Origin: Patiria pectinifera
Lineage: Eukaryota; Echinodermata; Asteroidea; Valvatida; Asterinidae
DNA: 64,000 nucleotides
Assembly (NCBI GenBank): GCA_029964075.1
Contig: CM057129.1
Coordinates: forward strand, 28,449,430-28,513,429
Reading direction: 5' to 3'
This document shows, piece after piece, positions 55,575 to 64,000 of the stretch. The position numbers were made by a program, and so were the translations under genes. The notes beneath the pieces were generated by a model. The model saw only the letters and a list, made by a program, of their open reading frames with translations. It made no database searches and had not been told where the DNA came from. Position 1 is the first letter of the stretch, and each line of letters starts with the position of its first letter.

Positions 55575-58500
55575 GTTTTTCAACACAGATTTTTTCGACC
55601 GTCCAGGGCCTATTTTTTCATCAATGGCAACTTTCAAACACTTAGTGGCACCTAAATTTGGCATTTATTTTCTCCGTACATGATTACAATTGACTGAGCA
55701 CGCGAAAGACAATGTTCTCTCTTTTCAAAGTGTGAAAAATCATTGTCACTCACTGAAACTAGAAACCAGACGACTTGGTGTGAAAGTGTTACATTGAAAG
55801 ACTTTGTAAAGACATCATACTAGAGTGAACCTCGATGTATTCAATTGAAGCTGAATGGTGCGTGACGAGTAAGGTGGTAACTTCTCTGCTCCCCCTCAAT
55901 AATTAATTTCCTCAGCGCATATTACAAACAAATATTGCCAAGTCATTACCAGCTAATGGCCAACCACTTCTGACCATGTCTGACAACCAATCGATTAAGA
56001 AAACAGCCAGACGTCGCCGCACCGGAAACCGAAAACTGAATGTCCAAGCCTGAGTTACAGTAAACGAGATGGCGGCAGTGGCTGGAAAACTGCAGAAAAA
56101 AATCCGAATGGTCTTGGGAATTAAAAGTCCTAGACGTTTTCATCCTCAGACTGGCTACTGCGATACGCCAACCTTTCTCGTTTTGGACGGGCAGTATAAT
56201 TGTTTCTGCACCGAAGAACCGACGCAACGCCCATTTCCCCGTTGTTGCGGAATAGTCCAGCAACCTCCAAAGCAAAGAACACAATTACTATGGGTATGCG
56301 AGATGGGAGGTATTAAACACTCTGGTTAAGACCGGTAAGAGTCTGCATGCTGATAATTACCCGAGCCGAAGGAACTCATAGAATCGGATAGGGAGTGAAC
56401 AACTCAATCCGTGCTTGTTGGCCTCAGGCCGAACTTGAAACCGCGTCACAGCGGAGGAAGGCGAGGAATGTATCGCCCGCCATCCTTGCTTAGCAAGGGA
56501 AGTCTTATTCCCGTATACGTTATTTATAAGACGATTCTTGCAAACCGAGTCCGTATCCTTACTATGGTGACACTCATCACCCGCCAATCAGCTTTGCTAA
56601 CTGCGCATGTTTTTCCAACTCAATGAATATTCATGATTGCAGAAGTACAGGATCAACTTTCTGGAAGACTGTTAACAATGACAGCTTGCTAGGCAATGGG
56701 AGGGAGAGTGTTACATGACAATGTAGCCTTGGGTGTGATTTGGTATAAGCAACAGCAATTATGGTGACCGATGTGTGCTCGCGGGAACGAAATGTTTAGT
56801 AATTAGCACCGCCAATTCGAACGTCACTTCGAAGTTTAAATAGGTTTATACATGTACCTGCTCGATCAGATGCGATACATATTTCAATCCATCGCCAAAG
56901 CAGTTTCTCTTTTACCAACTCCTTTGGCTTTTTAAGCATTTTGCTTTGTCCAAATACTCAAATTTCTACCTATATATCAAAAGCTAATACTAAAACCACT
57001 CCTTCTAATTATTCAGGATTAATATCCCTAATACAGCAGCTCATATTTCAGTGCACCCTTCGGACAGCGAAAAGGACTTGACTTCAATACTTGTTACTAG
57101 ATATTTGTAATATGACGTCAATTGTGACGTGTGCTTTCAGATCGTTCACCTCTTGTGCGCGTTCTGGCCATGTGGGTAGGCAGCTTGAAATTTCCATTAC
57201 ATAGGCTTACACAGAGCCTTGGAGAACTTATATGCGGAAGAATCTTTCTTGAAATTTGAACGCTAGATAACGAAACTTGTTCCCGTTTGTTACACCTAAA
57301 TCCCACCCGACAGATCAGATATATGTCATTGACACTTTCATGGATTTTCCAGGTCTTTTGCTGTAGTCTGGACTCGTACAACTTTCAATTACCTCCTCAA
57401 GCAAAACATCACATCCCTGACAACAAGTCAACACATGGCTCCGGAATCTCTGGGTAGTTAGTGTGAAGGAAATGATGGTGTTCATGAGGGGTTTAAGCGC
57501 AAAAAAAGCTGGAATTTCTCGAGTCTGAAATTAATCAAATATTTCTGTATCACCGATGGAAACGTTCACGCACTTTGCATCAGAATTGATGTCTGGGCGC
57601 GACGCCTGGTTGCTGACTTAGAAACTGGGCCAACTTTCATTATGTTGGTGCAATTTTAATTGTTTTCCATGACGCTCATATAAACTTTGAAAATTAAAGA
57701 CGCAGGGAAGTTCAATACAGTACGGCCCCGTCAAACTCACGAAGCCCGTTTAAAACTGGATCGGGGACTAAGGTACCATATGAATCTGTAACAATTCAAA
57801 TCGGAAATAGCCAACTAACACTGAAAATGGAAATAAGCATTTTCAATATTTAGGCATCTTTGATGCAATAAAATTTCAAGTCTAAACTCGTCTAGGACAA
57901 GTTGGCGAATGACGATCAGCGCACACTGACTGAAACGTCGAGTAAGCACCTCTGGTCCTTCTCACCCCCCCCCTCCCCTCCCCACCATGCGTGTTAGGGG
58001 TAGTCTCTTCATGTGAAAACTTCTCGCAAGTTGCACTCTCTGCAATGAACAGTATGATATTACGTTCATCTTTGTCAGTGCTATGTAATAGTTAAAATAC
58101 AAGCACCGTCATTCTAGTATGTAGTTGTCCCTATGGTGTTTTAGATTTCAGTGATTTCTCATTTTCAAAAGTCTCAGTTCCCCAAACATGTTCAGTCCCT
58201 TCGTAATCATGAGTTTTCCTCAGCATGCTCTGTCGGGGTTTGTCCTTTCTCAAGTTCAGTATACTTTTCCATTATTCTCTTAGCATGATTCTTGGCTCGA
58301 AGTGTCGTCACCTTTTTTCTTTCTTTTTAAAGTACCACATTGGTCTGTTTCAGAGAAAATGATTTTGTTTATACAATTATTTCAGATTTGTCAGTTGAAT
58401 TTTATCTATCATTGGCAGTCCATGGCTCGTCTCTCTGGGTTTGCTCAGAGAGCGATCACATTGAACAACAACCGCCTCTTGACCTCTAAATTTTGACCAA

Positions 58501-58600
58501 TCAGCGGGCGCTTTCTATATCCGGTCTTCGGTCATTAACCCGTTGCGCGTCATAGACAATGGATTTTTAAAAAAACCTGTGTCACGCGCTATGTATCTGT
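55575..58600. other. Gene-poor stretch, no supported feature
   Basis: A short frame at 56069-56329 starts in a good context (gagATGGCGGC) and has several cysteines (YCDTPTFLVLDGQYNCFC), but it lacks a family match or splice support. Other frames (56357-56626, 57118-57381) look like chance. There is a C-tract near 57965. Confidence 0.3.
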
Positions 58601-58629
58601 TACGCTCCGTGGATAACAGGTGATACTCC

Positions 58630-59095
58630 AAGGGCGAAGCACGGTCATTTTTATTGGGGGGCGGGGGGATTTGTTGAAAAGGGCACTTGCACATCCGTTG
58701 TGAAATGTAGACAGGTTTTTTTCTCCGGACACTTGGCCTCCGTAAAATCAAAAAGCGGGGAGGGGGGTACCATCTATCAATGGGGGCGCTGTTCAAAACC
58801 GACAATTATGCACAAAAAGGGCCAATATATGGTGCTTTTCAGGGTGATACATGTGCGAAATTCTGAAAAAGGCACCCAAAAAGGCAGTTGCCACAAAAAG
58901 GGCACAACTTCTTTTTTGAAAAGGGCACTTTTTCAGAAAAAAAGGGCACTTCGTAAAAAAAGGGCACTCTTTACAAATGATTGGGGGGGGTAAGCCCGTT
59001 GAAAAGAGGGCATTTGAATGTAAAAAGGCATTCTTTACAAAATATTTGGGGGTAAATACCCCCCTTAACCCCCCCCCCCCCCCATGAATTGTTAT
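58630..59095. repeat. hAT-family fragment followed by 'AAAAAGGGCAC' low-complexity array
   Basis: 'TGTAGACAGGTTTTTTTCTC', 'CCGTAAAATCAAAAAGCGGGG' and 'TGGGGGCGCTGTTCAAAA' match the left part of the element at 39362. From 58808 'AAAAAGGGCAC(T)' recurs about ten times with spacers, then poly-G and poly-C tracts. The open frames across it are artefacts of the repeat. Confidence 0.65.
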
Positions 59096-59099
59096 GGGA

Positions 59100-60980
59100 G
59101 TGGTAATTAAAGTGGAAGGTGACTGCACTTCTTACAGCCAAAGGGCTATGCAGATTTAGATCAGTGGATCTGGGACATTTGGCAGTGCTTAGAACTTTCT
59201 TATTTCAGAAAAAGTGGCATTTGCGCCATGAAAATACACAGTAGGCTACAAGGGTTAGGATGCATCTCCCAATTTTTGAAAATCAGGAATTTTGCCTGAC
59301 AATGTTTGGCTCCTATAGAAAAGCACAGCGGTACAAATTGATAGAATAGATTAGCAACGCGACAGAGTAGGGCCTACGTCGACTGATCCATGTAGTTTTT
59401 GACCACGATGAACATTGCAGCAGAAGGTCTGCCTCGAGACGATTTCGAATTATTTTCCGGCCAGAATTAATAAAAAACCACAGAGAGACGTTCCACCGCC
59501 ATCGGCTTGAATTTTGGCAACTTTGACAGGCAGATCTTGTTATTAGCCTCATGTGTGAATAGAATCGGATAATTCTCCTCTACATAGGAATAAAGCCTTC
59601 TAAACTCACATGGGATTATTTCACATGGCACCGTCCAAAACTTCCAAAGGCATATTTTTATTGATTCAGCTCTTCTGTACAATCATGTCTATAGTTTCGC
59701 AATGTATGAAATGTACAACAAGTTTAGAAGTGTAAGGGGTATCTTCAAAATCGAAATCCTCTCCAGGGATGATTCTCTTGTCTACTGCCTTACAGAAAGA
59801 AGCCCCTGGAAAGATTCACTTCCATTTGCACAACTCTGAATAACTGAAGACGCTCGAGCTGAATTACTTGCTACTTTGTTTTCTCTCCAAATTTGGTTAA
59901 GAAGATGAACAGAGCATTGATTCTTGTATCACTTAACCTGGAAATTTCCCAGGGCATCGCCGGAAATAGAGCAAGATACATACACTAGCTGAATTAGCAA
60001 CTATTTGTTTCTAAGATGACCAACAAGATGATCAACAGAATATTGATTCTTGTATCCATTAACCTGGAATTAGTAAGGGCAACACAAAACCTATAATGAA
60101 CTTTGTTGAGACCTTTACAGCCAAATGGTCATTTTGCTTTTCATACATTTTATTCGTTTCCCATAAATATTAACACCACTCAAAACTCAAAGAAGAATGC
60201 TCAAAACTTAAGCTGTTGAAGTTTCAGCTCAGCGGATACTACACTTTTTGAGAAACCAGTACAAAACCATGCGCAACATTTTGATCACGGAACACGATTT
60301 CGCTAATATAATTCAGACAAAATAATTTCATATAATAATATATACAAATAAAATAACAATTTTAATCCAAGTAAGCTTTATGATAACAAAATCGGTAGGT
60401 TACTTTTGGGGTAAATGCAAATGATCATATGTATTTAAGTAATTTCCCCATAACGAGCTGTCTTATTTGAACAGATGGCTAGCTGAGATTTCGAAGACAC
60501 GTCTTTGGTTTTGTGTCAGAGACCAATGTCTTCCAAGGAGGTTTTCTCCAAAGCTGAGATTACTGCAGTGTACGGAGACCGGTAGCAGGAGATGACATAT
60601 CGTGCCAGTTTGTACCACACGTTCCAGAACAAAAACTTGGCTTTGAACATCTTACTTTCCACTCTTTGATGTAAACTGTGTTCAAACACGAGCTGATGTA
60701 TTAACAGACTCTGAAAAATTCAAGTGTGGAAAATATTCGACAATTGCACTCTGAAGAATGTGACTCCAAGCTTAATTAACTAACTTCTTCATTAATTAAC
60801 TCCAGGTGTTAAACATATTTTCCCTAAATTCCTGCAGTTTAATGGACTTTTCTGACTGACAACATCTACTCCTGTTTCATTAATCCCTCTTGAGTGCAAC
60901 TTTTTCTTGAAGAATTTAATCAATGAAGAGATAACTGAACAGGTTCGTCAGTAATTAAGGCCAAATAACAAAAAAACATA
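59100..60980. other. Gene-poor stretch with one diverged tandem duplication
   Basis: 'GATGAACAGAGCATTGATTC' with 'TTGTATCACTTAACCTGGAA' (59905-59945) recurs as 'GATGATCAACAGAATATTGA' with 'TTCTTGTATCCATTAACCTGG' (60027-60068). No exon was recognised. The - strand frames 59313-59682 are unassigned. Confidence 0.4.
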
Positions 60981-60984
60981 TTCA

Positions 60985-61240
60985 GCGTCCTGCCTTTTTG
61001 AAAAAAAAGGAAGGAGGAGGGCTTTTTTTTCTCCAAAACGACCTGCCGGGCTATTTTTCAAGATGGCCGCCAGCTTTTTTTTAGATGGCCGCCACTTGGA
61101 CTCGGGAAATGACATACCAGCTTTTATATGGGCTAGATGCAACAGACAAAGGAGCCAAAAAGATGTCACCTTTTAAAATTTATCACTTTCTCTCAACAAC
61201 AAAGGAGCTAGTCGGCGGTGGCCTCCAAAAAGGAAGTTCG
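60985..61240. repeat. 'GATGGCCGCC' repeat, copy 2
   Basis: It shares 'TTTTTGAAAAAAAAGGAAGG', 'TTTTTCAAGATGGCCGCCAG', a second 'TTTAGATGGCCGCCA' and 'GGTGGCCTCCAAAAAGGAAG' with the insertion in MITE copy 3 at 52.74 kb. The 118-residue open frame 61085-61441 begins inside it and is probably not a gene. Confidence 0.5.
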
Positions 61241-61682
61241 GTGATGAAGTTTTCAACAGAGTCAAATACTAACGACTCATATTACCATGGCTTTAACCGG
61301 GCGCAAAATCAATTCGCATTTTTGGTTCTTCGGACGGACCGCAAGCCTGAAGTATCAGAATTTATCGTCCACAAAAGCCCCGCTGGGCCCGCTCGATGCA
61401 GATTCCCTCAGTCCGTCGTTGGGTCCGTAGTTTTGCACTAAGGATTTCATCGGTCATCCCCGTTTGGCATGAAATGAACAGCGCGCACTCTTAAGCCTAC
61501 GTAAACATGTGCATGGCGGACGGGTTCGCCTCTCAGATTTGTCGCCGGCTAAATTGATCGATTCTCTAATCTAGAAGGTTCTTGTCGCTCTGCGCACTTT
61601 ATCAGGGGATCAAGTTCACCTAAATGACTTTTGAAATACAGAGTCATCTAATCTTACATTTCCAATCACTGTGTACTTTCAG

Positions 61683-61788
61683 GGCAGACTGGCAGCTAGA
61701 TTCAGCATGAGGGCATTCTTCAGTGACCTAGTTCTGTTTCTAATTATTCTACCTTCCCCATGTATGGCAGGTTTTTGCATCCACCAAG
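61683..61788 (+). CDS. Signal-peptide exon of a secreted or membrane protein
   Basis: The acceptor is cactgtgtactttcag, so an untranslated first exon probably lies upstream. A 24-bp leader follows, then ATG at 61707. It reads MRAFFSDLVLFLIILPSPC then MAGFCIHQ, and the donor is CCAAG|GTAACT in phase 1. The n-, h- and c-regions are all present, with likely cleavage after ...CMA-GF. It joins in phase to the exon at 63094. This is the start of a gene that runs past the end of the window. Confidence 0.75.
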
Positions 61789-62030
61789 GTAACTTTATAC
61801 AGCACTTTTAAGTCTTAAAATGTAAAGACGTCAACCAATGCCAAACTATTTTAAGAAGCGTCTTATTATGCCTGGTTAGTAGGTTGGGACATTTTTTGGT
61901 TGGGGTGGCACCAGTTTTTCCGTTCGCATAAAGTGGGGAGGATTAGGCAGATGCTTTCGCTTCCTAAAAAAGGAAGCATGTCGGTATTCTGAGTTGTTAT
62001 CGAATTAACGAATATGCCATTCTACAATTT

Positions 62031-62039
62031 CAGGTAAGT
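62031..62039 (+). promoter_or_regulatory. Juxtaposed acceptor/donor (possible recursive splice site)
   Basis: 'CCATTCTACAATTTCAGGTAAGTG' places a good acceptor (cag) directly against a consensus donor (GTAAGT), with zero exon length, in the 1.3-kb intron between the signal exon and the second exon. Such sites are known as ratchet points, mainly in very long introns, so here it could equally be coincidence. Confidence 0.25.
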
Positions 62040-62401
62040 GATGTGGCTTAGTGTCGAATCTGAGAATCGTATTGAAGGCGAAAACTGACTATCTGCTCGC
62101 TGTTATCCATTGCTGATAATGAGGGGGGATAAATAGACTATATGGTTCAGATATATCGTAAATTGCCCAGCTTGAGAGGTTGGGTTAGACCAGGCCATTA
62201 GGATATCGATTGATCGGCATTAATTCTAACGAGGAACAGTCGGTATGGCAAGACCAAAGGGTGAGATGGCCAGTGTATCGTCTCAGAAGTGGCGTACATT
62301 GTATTCCATATTAAAGTTTGCAAGCAATTTAAAGTTCAGACGCATTTCAAATTCGTTCTCGAAAGTAGGGTTATACTTCGAAAAATATAAATAACGTAGC
62401 T

Positions 62402-62780
62402 TAGGCCCAAAAAAAAGTCTCCGGTTTCTGGTATGCGCGCGCGTCGCCGTAGCCATGCGCGTCGGCAAAATGAAAAAGTTTTTTTTTCAATACAAGATGA
62501 TGTTTCAAAACCGCCAAACTCACTGGTTTGACTGGAATTCTGCTGCTGCACAATTTTAACGTGTTTTTAGAAGGGGTTATGATCGAGAATAAGATTTATG
62601 TGGCCTCTCTGGACTCCCATATATTTGCACTAAGTTTAGTCGGGCACCATTTGCAGTCATCAGCCGACATTTGAAGCCAAAAAAAAAAAAAAACAGGTAA
62701 AAAAAAACAAAGCCGCGTCGCCGCACCACTTTTGGGGCAAGCTCCATACCAGAAACCGGAGACTTTTTTTTTTTGGCCTT
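62402..62780. mobile_element. PIF/Harbinger-like MITE in the intron of the receptor-like gene
   Basis: The termini are GGCCCAAAAAAAAGTCTCCG and its continuation GTTTCTGGTATG, inverted at the right end (CATACCAGAAACCGGAGACT, then poly-T, then GGCC). TTA flanks both sides (TTA|GGCCC and GGCC|TTA). The 3-bp TTA duplication and GG-starting ends point to PIF/Harbinger. The interior is noncoding, and the - strand frames over it are repeat-derived. Confidence 0.65.
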
Positions 62781-63093
62781 AGTCATTTCAATGGAAAAAT
62801 CGAGTGAAGTTTAAAAGATGAGATTATCTGATAAAGCGTATCTTCTTTGAGGTGGCGTACTCTGTGAATTTGGAAGCCTGTTAAATCAGACTCATTTGAA
62901 ATTTCAGATTAAGGCTATAATTGGATTAAACTTAATGGTTTAGTTATTGAACTTTTGAGCTTTTGAACAAAATTACAATTTCCATTGTAAGTGTGCATGC
63001 CAAATATATAATCTAAGTGATTCTAGAGTTCATTTGATTTGATTTTATTTCCCATTAGACTATATTGTTCTTTTCTGTGAACAATCTTTTCAG

Positions 63094-63213
63094 TTATTCC
63101 ACCTAAAACGATGGAAGTGGATTTTCAGACTCGACAGATACCATCTGAAGACGGTGGCAGCCAATGGGAACTCGTTGCAAACGTCACGTGGCAGAGGAGT
63201 CAATACATTAGTG
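63094..63213 (+). CDS. Second exon: start of an extracellular fibronectin-III or cytokine-receptor-like domain
   Basis: The acceptor is tgtgaacaatcttttcag and the donor is ATTAGTG|GTATGG; 120 bp, phase 1 on both sides. It reads IPPKTMEVDFQTRQIPSE, then WELVANVTWQRSQYISG. 'xPxx..V......L.(A/L)NVTWQ' looks like the first strands of an FN3-type domain. N-termini of interleukin-17 receptor-type ectodomains have this look, but I cannot confirm it. NVT is a possible N-glycosylation site. It follows the signal exon with a consistent junction (G|TT). Confidence 0.72.
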
Positions 63214-63618
63214 GTATGGTCCTCGTTCCATTGTTAAGTTGGGTTTGTGTCCGTTGAACGATTGCATTTTTAACAGGCAGGCATTTTTTTCTGCAGTCAG
63301 TTGTAGTCGTTTCTCATGGATCTACATAATAGGTCTTGGACTTTAATTCCTTTTAAGAGTTCTCCGAATCTGTGAGACAAAAAGAGAGGATACCAAAAGA
63401 TGAGATCTACTTCAACGGAAAATACGATTTAATTAAGCCTAATACAATAAAAATACAATTAAGTATTTATTTATTTGAAATCATCTTTATTGAGGGTAAC
63501 CCATCCAGCAACAGCTGATCATTTGGGACACTATTTTGTTCCTAATTCAAAACAGGCCAATAATAAAACATCCAAAATGACATGATAAAGCCCTTTTACT
63601 GCTTTCATTCCGTGCGAG

Positions 63619-63686
63619 TTTTATGCATGCACGTTGAGGTTTCTAAGAGCTGTGGTTTCACCTTCCAATCGGATTGCGCTCAACAG
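63619..63686 (+). CDS. Possible third exon of the same receptor-like gene
   Basis: A candidate acceptor (ttttactgctttcattccgtgcgag) opens in phase 1, as the second exon requires. It reads LCMHVEVSKSCGFTFQSD then CAQQ, before a CAACAG|GTACCG donor. Cysteines and alternating hydrophobics would fit a continued ectodomain. The donor is weak and the exon end is uncertain; it could extend further within the open frame to 63797. Confidence 0.3.
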
Positions 63687-64000
63687 GTACCGTGCAAGGC
63701 TATATTATTTTCTAATATAAGGGCTAAACCAACGACGAACATACTAGACCTTATCCCTTGCAGGTATTTCAGATGGTGTTGTGTTATTATTAAGTAATAA
63801 TTAATGCATAAAGTGTTTCCTTATGCCTGTGCAAGCGGTACAAACATTACCCTTTAATCCCTTCTCAACACATAAAATCTATGTGGAAAAAATCTCGACA
63901 GCTTCAGAAAATGTAAAAACTCTGCGTAACTAATAGATATGTGTAGAGGAAAAGGCAGAAGCCAGTGCCGTACCAATAAATGTAAATGGTATTTTGTAAT

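Noticed and set aside
56069-56329. Short frame starting MAAVAGKLQKK in a good start context with cysteines
   Set aside because: No family resemblance, no splice partner, and the ATGGCGGC start context is common by chance; kept only as a note.
61085-61441. 118-residue frame starting MAATWTREM
   Set aside because: Its start lies within the GATGGCCGCC repeat shared with 52.8 kb and the rest shows no domain.
1-64000. CRISPR array, operon or prokaryotic system
   Set aside because: There are no regularly spaced direct repeats with unique spacers and no dense gene array; introns and SINEs show this is animal nuclear DNA.

Overview
The window is AT-rich, intron-containing animal DNA full of transposon debris. 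Typical signs are split coding blocks with GT...AG junctions, tRNA-derived SINEs, broken non-LTR retrotransposons, many inverted-repeat DNA elements, and poly-G 'GGCGTACCCAGG'-type repeats. The F-type lectin plus cysteine-rich architecture and the repeat style suggest a marine invertebrate, perhaps a deuterostome such as a hemichordate, echinoderm or lancelet. The species cannot be fixed from the sequence alone. No open reading frame here is a bacterial-style gene; most long frames are chance or repeat-derived.

Layout. (1) 1-9.9 kb: a secreted-lectin gene on the + strand. I rebuilt seven exons (1268-9424) whose intron phases all agree. They encode an F-type lectin (fucolectin) domain, a Pro/Gly-rich linker and several von Willebrand C-like cysteine-rich modules, ending at a stop codon. 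The 5' signal-peptide exon was not found. Its introns carry a SINE, a hAT-like element with an array inside, and G/C-tract repeats. (2) 10-22 kb: mostly repeats, including tRNA-like/inverted-repeat composites, a Tc1/mariner-like MITE, a hAT element with a perfect 8-bp target duplication and SINEs. On the - strand are an isolated VWC exon paralogous to one in the lectin gene and, 3.9 kb upstream of it, a possible signal-peptide exon. (3) 22.4-28 kb: decayed non-LTR retrotransposon pieces, then an old repeat split by a 2.85-kb foldback element with arms of about 1.3-1.45 kb. (4) 28-32.5 kb: a nested patchwork with an element holding six TGACGTCA palindromes, a near-perfect 490-bp hairpin, interspersed 'ATTCGCCCCTTCGTGAAAA' motifs, and a duplicated flanking segment. 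(5) 32.5-61 kb: gene-poor. It holds a probable cysteine-rich exon at 37.7 kb, an unclassified - strand exon-like block at 35.4-35.8 kb, MITEs, a LINE fragment and several minisatellites. (6) 61.7-64 kb: the start of another + strand gene, with a signal-peptide exon, then an exon with a fibronectin-III/cytokine-receptor-like N-terminus; it runs off the window.

The recognisable host proteins all look secreted or extracellular (lectin, VWC modules, receptor ectodomain). This fits recognition or adhesion roles, but the genes need not work together. The most unusual sequence is the pair of large hairpins and nested repeats between 25 and 32.5 kb.
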